From JARRQB01 sp965368585 (lineage in GTDB: Bacteria; Pseudomonadota; Gammaproteobacteria; Chromatiales; Chromatiaceae), in contig CBDUNM010000030.1 in NCBI GenBank assembly GCA_965368585.1, forward strand, positions 1 to 40,767: 40,767 nucleotides of DNA, in the 5' to 3' direction. Below are positions 32,668 to 40,713 of this stretch, one piece after another (the stretch's first letter is position 1; each line of letters opens with the position of its first letter). A model generated the notes under the pieces. That model searched no databases and had not been told where the DNA came from. It saw only the letters and a program-made list of their open reading frames with translations. The position numbers were made by a program, and so were the translations under genes.

Positions 32668-33024
32668 TCAGAACTCCAACCCGCTTTCTCGAGCCGCTTC
32701 TGCCAGTGCCTTGACGCGTCCGTGGTAACGGAATCCGGAGCGATCGAACGCCACCTGGCCAATACCGGCCGCCTTAGCGCGCTCAGCGATTACTTTTCCG
32801 ACCACCGCGGCCGCACTCGCATTCCCGGTCCCGCCACTGATTTCGCCGGCAATGGCCTTGTCCAATGTCGAGGCCGACGCGATCACCTTGGAGCCGTCGG
32901 GTGCGATTACCTGAGCGTAGATGTGACGCGGCGTACGATGTACCGCCAGGCGGTGTACACCCAGACTGCGTATTTTTGCCCGGGCTTTCCGGGCACGACG
33001 TATGCGACTCATTTTCTTGTCCAT
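32668..33024 (-). CDS. rplR: 50S ribosomal protein L18
   Basis: A 118-residue L18, which with L5 anchors 5S rRNA in the central protuberance. It has the basic N-terminus KMSRIRRARKARAKIRSLG, HRTPRHIYAQVIAPDG and the C-terminal VAFDRSGFRYHGRVKALAEA ending RESGLEF. It is 11 bp after rplF and 10 bp before rpsE. Confidence 0.99.
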   Translation of the reverse strand: MDKKMSRIRRARKARAKIRSLGVHRLAVHRTPRHIYAQVIAPDGSKVIASASTLDKAIAGEISGGTGNASAAAVVGKVIAERAKAAGIGQVAFDRSGFRYHGRVKALAEAARESGLEF

Positions 33025-33035
33025 CGTCCTACCCC

Positions 33036-33569
33036 TTACTTCTTCTTGGCTTCTTTGCGGAGAACGTGCTCGTCCGCGTAACGCACACCCTTACCCTTAT
33101 AAGGTTCAGGCGGACGATAGCCGCGTATTTCCGCCGCGACCTGCCCGACGCGCTGCTTGTCGGCGCCCGACACGATAATTTCCGTTTGCGACGGTGTTTC
33201 GACCGTGACACCCTCGGGCACTGGATAATCGACCGGGTGGGAGAATCCCAGATTCAGGACCAATACCTTGCCCCTGGCTTGAGCCCGGTAACCGACGCCC
33301 ACCAGCTGCAGCGTCTTCTGAAAACCCTCGGAAACTCCAACCACCATATTGTTTACGAGCGCCCTGAAGGTACCCGCCATTGCCCAGGCGGATTTTTCGT
33401 CCCGGCGAGGCTTTACTGTTATCTCCCCGTCATTTTGCGAAACTTCGACATCTGGGTGTAAATCCAGGTCCAAACTGGCTTTCGCACCCTTTACCGTCAA
33501 TTTTTTTCCGACAATTGTAATCGTTACGCCCGATACGACAGGGACTGGTGCTTTAGCGACTCGTGACAT
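33036..33569 (-). CDS. rplF: 50S ribosomal protein L6
   Basis: A 177-residue L6 with two related alpha/beta domains, binding 23S rRNA near the sarcin-ricin loop. It starts MSRVAKAPVPVVSGVTITI, and carries AGTFRALVNNMVVGVSEGF, LVGVGYRAQARGKVLVLNLG and the C-terminal EIRGYRPPEPYKGKGVRYAD. The ATG at 33569 is chosen since the open frame to 34097 runs through rpsH and yields the family size only from 33569. Confidence 0.98.
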   Translation of the reverse strand: MSRVAKAPVPVVSGVTITIVGKKLTVKGAKASLDLDLHPDVEVSQNDGEITVKPRRDEKSAWAMAGTFRALVNNMVVGVSEGFQKTLQLVGVGYRAQARGKVLVLNLGFSHPVDYPVPEGVTVETPSQTEIIVSGADKQRVGQVAAEIRGYRPPEPYKGKGVRYADEHVLRKEAKKK

Positions 33570-33589
33570 GCTTCGACCCTCCCTCTGAG

Positions 33590-33985
33590 TTAGGCGACGT
33601 AACCAAGGACTTCGCCGCCATGCCCCAACTGTCGAGCTTCGCGGTCTGTCATGACACCCTGAGACGTAGACACGATGGCAATACCCAATCCGCCGCGTAC
33701 TTTTGGCAGTTCCTGCCGCCCTTTGTAAATCCGCAATCCCGGACGGCTGACTCTGCGTATCACTTCGATGACGGGCTCGCCCTGAAAATACTTCAGGCTT
33801 ACTTCGAGCTGCGGCTTGTCGCCCTGCTCTGCCGTGGAGAAATCTTCGATGTAGCCTTCGTCCTTGAGGACCTTGGCGATAGAGATGCGCAACTTGGAAG
33901 CGGGCATTGTGACTGCCTGCTTTCCCGCAGATTGGCCGTTGCGGATGCGAGTGAACATATCCGCAACCGGATCCGACATACTCAT
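33590..33985 (-). CDS. rpsH: 30S ribosomal protein S8
   Basis: A 131-residue S8, a primary binder of 16S rRNA helix 21 and, in E. coli, the translational repressor of the spc operon. It begins MSMSDPVADMFTRIRNGQSA and ends MTDREARQLGHGGEVLGYVA, with RRVSRPGLRIYKGRQELPKV and GLGIAIVSTSQGVMTD between. It is preceded by an unusually long 139-bp spacer after rpsN that contains a strong hairpin. Confidence 0.99.
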   Translation of the reverse strand: MSMSDPVADMFTRIRNGQSAGKQAVTMPASKLRISIAKVLKDEGYIEDFSTAEQGDKPQLEVSLKYFQGEPVIEVIRRVSRPGLRIYKGRQELPKVRGGLGIAIVSTSQGVMTDREARQLGHGGEVLGYVA

Positions 33986-34031
33986 TCGGTGCTCCTTGGG
34001 TCAGCCCGCCGTTCGGCGCGATACCCGGATT

Positions 34032-34060
34032 AACAAAAGGGCTCCCTGCAAAAGGGAGCC
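34032..34060 (-). terminator. Terminator-like hairpin inside the spc operon (rpsN-rpsH spacer)
   Basis: A perfect 8-bp stem, GGCTCCCT / AGGGAGCC (34040-34047 with 34053-34060), has a 5-nt loop. On the minus strand it is followed by CTTTTGTT, a weak U-tract. It lies between rpsN and rpsH, about 65 bp after the rpsN stop. Because essential genes follow, it is more likely an attenuator, processing site or RNA-stability element than a full stop. Confidence 0.5.
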
Positions 34061-34124
34061 GCGTAATATAAACTTGTTCGCCAGGGATGTCCAGCACCTC
34101 CCCGACGGCAACCGGGCGACTAGA

Positions 34125-34430
34125 CTACCAGCTGGCTTTTTTCAGTCCCGGCACGTCGCCGCGCATGGCCGCCTCGCGCAACATGTTGCGGCACAGCCCG
34201 AATTTCCGATACACGGCGTGAGGCCGACCGGAAACACGGCAGCGTCGTTGTTGGCGCGCCGGACTCGCATCGCGCGGCATTTTCTGTAACTGCAGCACAG
34301 CGCCGTCGATCGCCTCGTCGGTAGCGCTTCGATCATTGATTATCGCCTTCAGGGCGGCGCGCTTTGCCGACAGCTTGTTCGCGATTCTTGCGCGCTTCGA
34401 TTCACGCGCCCACATGCTCTTTTTTGCCAT
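34125..34430 (-). CDS. rpsN: 30S ribosomal protein S14 (zinc-free form)
   Basis: A 101-residue S14 of the long type common in proteobacteria. It opens MAKKSMWARESKRARIANKL and ends LREAAMRGDVPGLKKASW, with RQQRRCRVSGRPHAVYRKFG in between. The two CxxC pairs of the short zinc-binding form are missing, so this is the C-minus version. It lies in the 30S head near the A site. Confidence 0.98.
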   Translation of the reverse strand: MAKKSMWARESKRARIANKLSAKRAALKAIINDRSATDEAIDGAVLQLQKMPRDASPARQQRRCRVSGRPHAVYRKFGLCRNMLREAAMRGDVPGLKKASW

Positions 34431-34444
34431 ATGCCTTCTCCCGT

Positions 34445-34981
34445 TTATTTGAGCGGGAAGTTGAAACCCTGGAGTAGTGCGCGAGCCTCTTCATCAGTTC
34501 GCGCGCTGGTTGTAATCGTTATATCCATTCCCCGCAACGCGTCGACCTTGTCATAGTCGATCTCAGGGAAAATGATCTGCTCTTTGACGCCCATGCTGTA
34601 GTTGCCGCGGCCATCGAAGGACTTCGCAGACAAGCCGCGGAAATCGCGTATACGCGGGATCGCAATATTGACCAGGCGATCCAGGAACTCATACATACGC
34701 TCGCGACGCAGCGTCACCTTACAGCCAATGGGCCAGCCATCGCGGATCTTGAACCCTGCCACAGATTTTCTGGCCCGGGTAACGATGGGCTTTTGAGCGC
34801 CGATCTTCTGCATGTCGCCGACCGCAAATTCCATGATTTTCTTGTCGCCCACAGCTTCGCCAACACCCATGTTCAGGGTGATTTTCTCGATGCGAGGGGC
34901 TTGCATGACGCTCTTGTACCCGAACTTTTCCACCAATTCCGGTACGACCTTGTCTTTGTATACTTGCTGTAACCTTGCCAT
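34445..34981 (-). CDS. rplE: 50S ribosomal protein L5
   Basis: A 178-residue L5, a 5S rRNA binder that also touches P-site tRNA. Recognisable segments are MQAPRIEKITLNMGVGEAVG, ITRARKSVAGFKIRDGWPIG-like text (here VTRARKSVAGF), DFRGLSAKSFDGRGNYSMG and the C-terminal GMDITITTSARTDEEARALL. It lies 14 bp on each side from rplX and rpsN. Confidence 0.99.
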   Translation of the reverse strand: MARLQQVYKDKVVPELVEKFGYKSVMQAPRIEKITLNMGVGEAVGDKKIMEFAVGDMQKIGAQKPIVTRARKSVAGFKIRDGWPIGCKVTLRRERMYEFLDRLVNIAIPRIRDFRGLSAKSFDGRGNYSMGVKEQIIFPEIDYDKVDALRGMDITITTSARTDEEARALLQGFNFPLK

Positions 34982-34994
34982 TGGACTCTACGCC

Positions 34995-35315
34995 TCAGAC
35001 GTCCACGACTTCGCCGTTGGACTTGAATACTCTAACCTTACGTCCGTCATCGAGGGTCTTGAATCCAATTCGATCACCCTTGCCGGTACTTGGGTTGAAC
35101 ACCGCGATGTTGGACACCTGCAGCGGCATCTCTTTGTCGACGATCCCACCCGGCTCACCCTTGGACGGGTTAGGCTTGACGTGCTTTTTCGCGAGGTTGA
35201 TATTCTCAACCACAACGTTATCGTCATTCAAAACGCTCAACACCGTACCGCGTTTTCCCTTATCTTTTCCTGTGATGACAACCACGTCATCGCCTTTACG
35301 TATCTTTCTTGCCAT
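34995..35315 (-). CDS. rplX: 50S ribosomal protein L24
   Basis: A 106-residue L24, an early 23S rRNA-binding assembly initiator. The KOW motif is clear at the N-terminus (KIRKGDDVVVITGKDKGKRG, residues about 3-30), followed by NINLAKKHVKPNPSKGEPGG and SNIAVFNPSTGKGDRIGFK. It lies 10 bp downstream of rplN in the standard position. Confidence 0.99.
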   Translation of the reverse strand: MARKIRKGDDVVVITGKDKGKRGTVLSVLNDDNVVVENINLAKKHVKPNPSKGEPGGIVDKEMPLQVSNIAVFNPSTGKGDRIGFKTLDDGRKVRVFKSNGEVVDV

Positions 35316-35325
35316 GGCTCACACC

Positions 35326-35694
35326 TCAAAGCACTTCAGGCGCGAGCGAGATTATTTTCATAAAACGCTCGCTACGCAGTTCACGGGTGACCGGCCCGAA
35401 TATCCGGGTGCCAATCGGTTGAAGTTGGTTGTTCAACAGCACGGCCGCGTTTCCGTCGAATCGAATCAACGATCCATCTGAGCGGCGTACGCCTTTGCGG
35501 GTGCGGACCACCACGGCGTTATAGACATCGCCTTTTTTGACCTTGCCCCGAGGGATTGCGTCCTTTACAGACACCTTGATGATATCCCCAATGCCGGCAT
35601 AGCGTCGCTTGGAGCCACCGATCACCTTGATACATTGAACCCGCTTGGCCCCACTGTTGTCGGCCACGTTCAACAAGGTTTGCATCTGAATCAT
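35326..35694 (-). CDS. rplN: 50S ribosomal protein L14
   Basis: A 122-residue L14, a beta-barrel protein at the subunit interface and the docking site of silencing factor RsfS. It has MIQMQTLLNVADNSGAKRVQ, IIKVSVKDAIPRGKVKKGDV, VVRTRKGVRRSDGSLIRFDG and the C-terminal RELRSERFMKIISLAPEVL, nearly identical in pattern to E. coli L14. It lies 43 bp downstream of rpsQ. Confidence 0.99.
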   Translation of the reverse strand: MIQMQTLLNVADNSGAKRVQCIKVIGGSKRRYAGIGDIIKVSVKDAIPRGKVKKGDVYNAVVVRTRKGVRRSDGSLIRFDGNAAVLLNNQLQPIGTRIFGPVTRELRSERFMKIISLAPEVL

Positions 35695-35737
35695 GACACT
35701 ATCCTAGAAATTGATTACTCAATGATTACGACGGAAA

Positions 35738-35998
35738 TCAAGCTGGACGTTCGACCAGTTTGACAAAACGCCACTTCTTCGATTTCGACAACGGACGACA
35801 CTGTTCCACGACGACCACATCGCCGATCCGGCATTCGTTACCCTCGTCATGCGCGTGCACTTTGGTCGATCTACGCACGAACTTGCCATAGAGCGGGTGC
35901 TTTACCCGGCGCTCCACTTTTACGGTTATGCTTTTGTTCATCTTGTCGCTCACCACACGACCCTGGAGCGTGCGGTTACCTTGATCTTGCTCGCTCAT
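35738..35998 (-). CDS. rpsQ: 30S ribosomal protein S17
   Basis: An 86-residue S17, an OB-fold primary binder of 16S rRNA. Visible are LQGRVVSDKMNKSITVKVER, HPLYGKFVRRSTKVHAHDE and IGDVVVVEQCRPLSKSKKWR. The ATG at 35998 overlaps the rpmC stop (TGATG) and is preferred to the GTG one codon earlier. The overlap implies coupled translation. Confidence 0.97.
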   Translation of the reverse strand: MSEQDQGNRTLQGRVVSDKMNKSITVKVERRVKHPLYGKFVRRSTKVHAHDEGNECRIGDVVVVEQCRPLSKSKKWRFVKLVERPA

Positions 35999-36195
35999 CA
36001 CGCGCCTGCCTTACGTTGTTCGTTCATAACCGTTTTAATGCGGGCAATGTTACGACGCACCTCTGTAAACAAGTGCGGCCGACTCATTTGCCCCGTACCC
36101 CGCTGCATCCGCAGATTGAACTGCTCTTTCAAGAGTTCCTGCAGCGTTTCATTGAGTTCAACAGCGGTCTTGCTGCGTAGTTCATTCGCCTTCAT
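35998..36195 (-). CDS. rpmC: 50S ribosomal protein L29
   Basis: A 65-residue helical-hairpin protein at the polypeptide exit tunnel, where trigger factor and SRP dock with L23. It reads MKANELRSKTAVELNETLQE, then LLKEQFNLRMQRGTGQMSRP and RRNIARIKTVMNEQRKAGA. The ATG at 36195 overlaps the rplP stop as TGATG and is preferred to the GTG at 36198. Confidence 0.97.
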   Translation of the reverse strand: MKANELRSKTAVELNETLQELLKEQFNLRMQRGTGQMSRPHLFTEVRRNIARIKTVMNEQRKAGA

Positions 36196-36608
36196 CACAG
36201 TATCATCCGTTTGACGAAAGTGGTTTGCACCGGCAGTTTGGCGGCAGCAAGTTTAAAAGCCTCGCGCGCCAGCTCTTCCGTTACGCCTTCTATCTCATAC
36301 AGCATGCGGCCCGGCTGAATCAGGGCGACCCAGTATTCGACGTTACCCTTGCCCTTACCCTGTCTAACCTCCAGGGGTTTCTGAGTAATGGGCTTATCCG
36401 GAAACACGCGGATATAGAGTTTGCCGCCTCTTTTGACATGCCGGGTGATCGTACGACGCGCCGACTCAATCTGCCGTGCAGTCAGTCTTCCGCGTGTCGT
36501 CGCCTTCAAGCCGAAATCACCAAAGCTGACCTTACCGCCCGCTTGCGCAAGACCACGATTACGGCCTTTGTGCTGCTTGCGAAATTTTGTGCGTTTTGGT
36601 TGTAACAT
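36195..36608 (-). CDS. rplP: 50S ribosomal protein L16
   Basis: A 137-residue L16, which helps position tRNA at the A site and is one of the last proteins to join the 50S. It has MLQPKRTKFRKQHKGRNRG, VSFGDFGLKATTRGRLTARQ, ESARRTITRHVKRGGKLYIR, FPDKPITQKPLEVRQGKGKG and PGRMLYEIEGVTEELAREAF. Length and order are standard. Confidence 0.99.
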   Translation of the reverse strand: MLQPKRTKFRKQHKGRNRGLAQAGGKVSFGDFGLKATTRGRLTARQIESARRTITRHVKRGGKLYIRVFPDKPITQKPLEVRQGKGKGNVEYWVALIQPGRMLYEIEGVTEELAREAFKLAAAKLPVQTTFVKRMIL

Positions 36609-36611
36609 TTA

Positions 36612-37307
36612 CTAACCCCTCCCGCTCGCCGGGGCCATGCCCTTCGGCGCCGGAGCTTCGGCGTCAGTCGACGGTTCGTCGCCGAATATCTCACCCTTGA
36701 ACACCCAGACCTTTATACCGATGATCCCGTAGGTCGTTCGCGCTTCCGCAAAGCCGTAGTCGATGTCCGCGCGCAACGTGTGCAGCGGCACCCGGCCTTC
36801 GCGGTACCATTCGCTGCGGGCAATCTCTGCACCGTTCAAGCGCCCGGCCACGTTGACCTTGATTCCTCCGGCGCCGAGCCGCATGGCATTCTGTACCGCA
36901 CGCTTCATGGCGCGACGGAACATTATTCGGCGCTCGAGCTGCTGGGCGATACCTTCGGCGACCAACTGAGCATCGAGTTCAGGCTTGCGGATTTCCTCAA
37001 TGCTTATATGCACCGGGATACCCATCAACTGAGACACCTCTTTACGTAATGCATCGATGTCTTCGCCCTTCTTGCCGATCACCAGCCCGGGACGCGCCGT
37101 ATGGACGGTAATATGCGCGTTCTTCGCCGGCCGGTTGATCTGAATACGGCTGACCGATGCCTGAGACAGGCGTTTGCGAAGAAAGTCGCGAACCTGCAGA
37201 TCGGTATTCAGCAAGTTCGCATAGCTCTTGCTGTCGGCATACCACTTGGACGTCCAGTCCTTGGTGATACCGAGCCTAAAACCCGTTGGATGTACTTTTT
37301 GGCCCAT
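36612..37307 (-). CDS. rpsC: 30S ribosomal protein S3
   Basis: A 231-residue S3, forming the mRNA entry site with S4 and S5. It starts MGQKVHPTGFRLGITKDWTS; the type II KH domain is at about residues 39-107 with the GKKGEDIDALR loop. The C-terminal domain has RRIMFRRAMKRAVQNAMRLG, and YGIIGIKVWVFKGEIFGDE. A short Ala/Pro-rich tail ends the protein. Confidence 0.99.
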   Translation of the reverse strand: MGQKVHPTGFRLGITKDWTSKWYADSKSYANLLNTDLQVRDFLRKRLSQASVSRIQINRPAKNAHITVHTARPGLVIGKKGEDIDALRKEVSQLMGIPVHISIEEIRKPELDAQLVAEGIAQQLERRIMFRRAMKRAVQNAMRLGAGGIKVNVAGRLNGAEIARSEWYREGRVPLHTLRADIDYGFAEARTTYGIIGIKVWVFKGEIFGDEPSTDAEAPAPKGMAPASGRG

Positions 37308-37320
37308 AGTTCTTGCCCGT

Positions 37321-37653
37321 TTACTCGTCGGCCACGGTCACGGTGATGTGACTGGTCCGTTTTAATATACGCGAGGCGCGCCCTTTAGCGCGTGCACGTA
37401 TGCGTTTCATCGTCGGCCCTTCGTCTACCATGACCGCGCTCACCTTCAGCTCGTCGACGTCGGCGCCTTCGTTGTTTTCTGCATTCGCAATTGCAGAATC
37501 GAGCACTTTTTTCATCAGCGCCGCGCCTTTCTTTTTGCTGAAGACCAATTCGTTCAGTGCCTGCTCGACCGGTAGACCGCGAATTTGATCAGCAACCAGA
37601 CGTCCTTTCTGTGCTGAAATGCGCGCAAACCGCAATTTCGCTACTGCTTGCAT
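37321..37653 (-). CDS. rplV: 50S ribosomal protein L22
   Basis: A 110-residue L22 whose long beta-hairpin lines the nascent-peptide tunnel. Recognisable are LRFARISAQKGRLVADQIRG, LNELVFSKKKGAALMKKVLD, SAIANAENNEGADVDELKVS and the hairpin GPTMKRIRARAKGRASRILK. Size and position match the E. coli gene. Confidence 0.99.
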   Translation of the reverse strand: MQAVAKLRFARISAQKGRLVADQIRGLPVEQALNELVFSKKKGAALMKKVLDSAIANAENNEGADVDELKVSAVMVDEGPTMKRIRARAKGRASRILKRTSHITVTVADE

Positions 37654-37662
37654 GACGCCTCC

Positions 37663-37938
37663 TTACCGTTTCACTTTCTTGTCGGCTGCATGCCCGCGGT
37701 AGGTGCGAGTCAGTGCAAATTCACCCAGTTTGTGGCCAACCATGTTTTCCGATATCAAAACCGGTACGTGCTGGCGCCCATTGTGGACGGCGATCGTCAG
37801 CCCCACCCTCTCGGGCAACACCATCGAGCGTCTCGACCAGGTTTTGATCGGGCGACGATCATTGTTGGTCACCGCTGCGTCAACCTTTTTTGTCAGGTGA
37901 TGGTCGACGAAAGGGCCTTTACGAATTGAACGTGGCAT
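37663..37938 (-). CDS. rpsS: 30S ribosomal protein S19
   Basis: A 91-residue S19 in the 30S head, partner of S13. It reads MPRSIRKGPFVDHHLTKKVD, then IKTWSRRSMVLPERVGLTIA, VHNGRQHVPVLISENMVGHK and LGEFALTRTYRGHAADKKVK. It follows rplB by 20 bp and precedes rplV by 9 bp. Confidence 0.99.
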   Translation of the reverse strand: MPRSIRKGPFVDHHLTKKVDAAVTNNDRRPIKTWSRRSMVLPERVGLTIAVHNGRQHVPVLISENMVGHKLGEFALTRTYRGHAADKKVKR

Positions 37939-37958
37939 TGTCTATTTCCTCACCCTGC

Positions 37959-38786
37959 TCACTTGCGACGACGATCACGCACGATAAACTGATCCGTACG
38001 TTTGTTCTTTCGCGTCTTGTATCCCTTGGTGGGAACGCCCCAAGGACTCACTGGATTGCGTCCGCCCGATGTACGCCCTTCGCCACCGCCATGCGGGTGG
38101 TCAACGGGGTTCATGGCAACACCACGAACCGTCGGTCGTATACCCTTCCAGCGCGTCGCGCCGGCTTTACCGAGCTTTCGCAGATTGTGTTCGGAATTAC
38201 CGACTTCGCCGACGGTCGCGCGGCAATCGGCATGCACCTTGCGCATTTCGCCTGACCGCAAGCGTAAGGTCGCATAATCCCCTTCGCGCGCCACGAGTTG
38301 CACCGACGCGCCGGCACTGCGCGCAAGTTGCGCACCCTTGCCGATTTTCATTTCGACGCAATGTAGTGTCGTCCCAACCGGGATACTGCGCAGCGGCAAG
38401 GTGTTGCCGGGTGCGATCGGCGCTTCGATACCTGACCGGATAACGGCCCCTGCGCTGACGCCGCGCGGTGCGATGATGTAGCGGCGCTCGCCATCCGCGT
38501 ATTTAACCAACGCGATATTGGCGGTTCGGTTCGGGTCATATTCCAAACGCTCGACCACGCCGTTTATGCCGTCTTTGTCGCGCTTGAAATCGATGACGCG
38601 ATACCGCTGCTTGTGGCCGCCGCCCCGATGCCGAGAAGTTACTCGGCCATGGTTGTTACGGCCGCCCGATTTGGTTTTCTTCTCAACCAACGGTCCATGC
38701 GGTTCACCCTTGTGCAGCTCGTTCCCTTTTGAGCTGACCACAAAACGGCGTCCGGGCGAAGTTGGTTTTGTCTTTACGACTGCCAT
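37959..38786 (-). CDS. rplB: 50S ribosomal protein L2
   Basis: A 275-residue L2, a large 23S rRNA binder near the peptidyl transferase centre. Signatures are MAVVKTKPTSPGRRFVVSS, GGGHKQRYRVIDFKRDKDGI, LEYDPNRTANIALVKYADGE and the universally conserved loop RGVAMNPVDHPHGGGEGRTS with its functional histidine. The C-terminus is basic (GYKTRKNKRTDQFIVRDRRR). The 54-bp gap to rplW is larger than elsewhere in the block. Confidence 0.99.
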   Translation of the reverse strand: MAVVKTKPTSPGRRFVVSSKGNELHKGEPHGPLVEKKTKSGGRNNHGRVTSRHRGGGHKQRYRVIDFKRDKDGINGVVERLEYDPNRTANIALVKYADGERRYIIAPRGVSAGAVIRSGIEAPIAPGNTLPLRSIPVGTTLHCVEMKIGKGAQLARSAGASVQLVAREGDYATLRLRSGEMRKVHADCRATVGEVGNSEHNLRKLGKAGATRWKGIRPTVRGVAMNPVDHPHGGGEGRTSGGRNPVSPWGVPTKGYKTRKNKRTDQFIVRDRRRK

Positions 38787-38840
38787 TTATCTACTCACTC
38801 GTCTGATAGGTTTTCCAGACGTCTGTCGCTTCACTTGCGG

Positions 38841-39134
38841 TTAAGACGTTGCGAAGTCGATGTCATGACCCTCTTTGAGTCTGACCAGCGCTTTTTTCCA
38901 GTCTGGGCGCTTTCCGTTCGTATTACTGAATCGTTTGGCCTTGCCCTTTACGTTGACGGTCCGGACCTGTTCGACTTCGACCTCGAACAACATCTCAACC
39001 GCTTTGGCTATTTCGGGCTTGGTCGCATCCTTAGTCACCTTAAAGGTGAACTGGCGCGCCTGATCGGCCGCCGACGCACTTTTTTCCGACACCAACGGTG
39101 CCAGCAATACCTTCAGAAATCTTTCCTGGTTCAT
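38841..39134 (-). CDS. rplW: 50S ribosomal protein L23
   Basis: A 97-residue L23 at the tunnel exit, binding site for trigger factor. It has MNQERFLKVLLAPLVSEKSA, QFTFKVTKDATKPEIAKAVE and FEVEVEQVRTVNVKGKAKRF. Its start overlaps the rplD stop by 4 bp (39131-39134), so the two are translationally coupled. Confidence 0.98.
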   Translation of the reverse strand: MNQERFLKVLLAPLVSEKSASAADQARQFTFKVTKDATKPEIAKAVEMLFEVEVEQVRTVNVKGKAKRFSNTNGKRPDWKKALVRLKEGHDIDFATS

Positions 39135-39742
39135 GCCAATCGCTCCTCAAGCTGCTTGAGCGCACCGGCGCTGATCAGGACCTTCTCGAAGCCAACCAGA
39201 CTCACCGGATCGATTTCCGCGCTGCTGCGCACGTCGACGTGATATAGGTTACGCGCCGCCAACAATAAATTGTCTTCGAGACTTTCGAGCACAATCAGGA
39301 CGTCGGTCAGCCCCATATCGCGGAGCTTGGCCACCAGGCTTTTGGTTTTCGGCGCATCCACCCCGAACCCATCCACCACCAGCAAGCGTTCCTGGCGAAT
39401 CAACTCGGACAGAATGGAACGCAGCGCCGCCCGATACATCTTGCGGTTCACCTTTTGTTCGTAGTTGCGCGGCTGCGCGGCGAACGTCCGACCGCCCGTG
39501 CGAAAAATGGGGCTCCGAATCGTACCCGCCCGTGCGCGACCCGTTCCTTTCTGGCGCCATGGCTTGGCTCCGCCACCAGCAACGGCTGCCCGGTTTTTTT
39601 GCGCCTTGGTCCCCGATCGCGCGCCGGCCATATATGCATTCACGACCTGGTGTACCAGCGTTTGTTTAAATTCGGTGCCAAAAACGTCATCCGAAACCTG
39701 GATGGTCGAACCACCCTGTACGTTGAGATCCATGACAGTCAA
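39131..39742 (-). CDS. rplD: 50S ribosomal protein L4
   Basis: A 203-residue L4 that reaches into the exit tunnel through an arginine-rich loop (KPWRQKGTGRARAGTIRSPI, then FRTGGRTFA). VHQVVNAYMAGARSGTKAQK precedes the loop. In E. coli L4 represses the S10 operon by acting on the leader upstream of rpsJ; here tuf abuts rpsJ, leaving no such leader. Overlaps of 4 bp occur with both rplC and rplW. Confidence 0.99.
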   Translation of the reverse strand: MTVMDLNVQGGSTIQVSDDVFGTEFKQTLVHQVVNAYMAGARSGTKAQKNRAAVAGGGAKPWRQKGTGRARAGTIRSPIFRTGGRTFAAQPRNYEQKVNRKMYRAALRSILSELIRQERLLVVDGFGVDAPKTKSLVAKLRDMGLTDVLIVLESLEDNLLLAARNLYHVDVRSSAEIDPVSLVGFEKVLISAGALKQLEERLA

Positions 39743-40386
39743 CCCTTCGCCTTGTTCTTGACCGCGTGGGTGACCACGACGTCGCCGCCTCGCGACCCGG
39801 GCACGGCGCCCTTGATCAGCAGCAGCTTACGCTCAATATCCACGCGGACCACTTCGAGATTTTGCACAGCCGTCCGCACGTTGCCCATCTGCCCCGCCAT
39901 CTTCTTGCCCTTGAAAACGCGACCGGGCGTTTGGCATTGGCCGATAGAGCCCGCCGCCCGGTGCGACAGCGAGTTGCCGTGCGTCGCGTCTTGGGTGCGG
40001 AAATTGTGACGTTTCACCCCGCCCTGAAAGCCCTTACCCTTTGATATACCGCGCACATCGACTTTTTGACCGGCTGCGAAGATATCGAGCCCGATCTCGC
40101 CGCCGACCTCCGGCTTTTCCGCGTCGGCTGGAACGCGAAACTCGTGCAACCCACGGCCGGCTTCAACTGCCGCCTTAGCGTAATGACCGGCCATCGGTTT
40201 GCACACGTGGCTAGGCTTTTTCGCACCGAATGCCACTTGAACGGCCTCGTAGCCATCTCGATCGGCGGTGCGCACTTGGGTAACGCGGTTTGCGGCAATT
40301 TCAATGACGGTCACGGGAACAGACGCACCGTCGTCCGTAAACACGCGAGTCATTCCCGCCTTGCGCCCAATTAATCCAATTGACAT
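39739..40386 (-). CDS. rplC: 50S ribosomal protein L3
   Basis: A 215-residue L3, an early assembly protein near the peptidyl transferase centre. It starts MSIGLIGRKAGMTRVFTDDG and has SKGKGFQGGVKRHNFRTQDA, then GNSLSHRAAGSIGQCQTPGR and VFKGKKMAGQMGNVRTAVQN. The SIGQ glutamine is the residue methylated by PrmB in E. coli. The small insert DAEKPEVGGEI makes it a few residues longer than in E. coli. Confidence 0.99.
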   Translation of the reverse strand: MSIGLIGRKAGMTRVFTDDGASVPVTVIEIAANRVTQVRTADRDGYEAVQVAFGAKKPSHVCKPMAGHYAKAAVEAGRGLHEFRVPADAEKPEVGGEIGLDIFAAGQKVDVRGISKGKGFQGGVKRHNFRTQDATHGNSLSHRAAGSIGQCQTPGRVFKGKKMAGQMGNVRTAVQNLEVVRVDIERKLLLIKGAVPGSRGGDVVVTHAVKNKAKG

Positions 40387-40396
40387 CGTCGTTACC

Positions 40397-40708
40397 TCAG
40401 TTCAGTTTGATCTGAACATCAACGCCAGCCGCCAAGTCGAGCTTCATCAACGCATCCACTGTTTTGTCCGTTGGATCGACTATGTCCATCAAACGCTTGT
40501 GGGTACGGATCTCGTACTGGTCCCGCGCATCTTTGTTGACGTGCGGGGAAACCAATACGGTGAAGCGCTCCTTTTTGGTAGGCAAAGGGATGGGGCCGAG
40601 TACCTGGGCGCCCGTTCGCTTTGCCGTGTCCACGATCTCTTTTGCTGACTGATCGATCAGTCGGTGATCGAAAGACTTAAGGCGGATACGTATTCGCTGA
40701 CCATTCAT
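40397..40708 (-). CDS. rpsJ: 30S ribosomal protein S10
   Basis: A 103-residue S10 (also NusE in transcription antitermination). It reads MNGQRIRIRLKSFDHRLID, GPIPLPTKKERFTVLVSPHV, NKDARDQYEIRTHKRLMDIV and ends DLAAGVDVQIKLN. The ATG at 40708 gives the normal length; a GTG three codons earlier (40717) would overlap the tuf stop. Only 5 bp separate it from tuf. Confidence 0.98.
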   Translation of the reverse strand: MNGQRIRIRLKSFDHRLIDQSAKEIVDTAKRTGAQVLGPIPLPTKKERFTVLVSPHVNKDARDQYEIRTHKRLMDIVDPTDKTVDALMKLDLAAGVDVQIKLN

Positions 40709-40713
40709 GTTCG

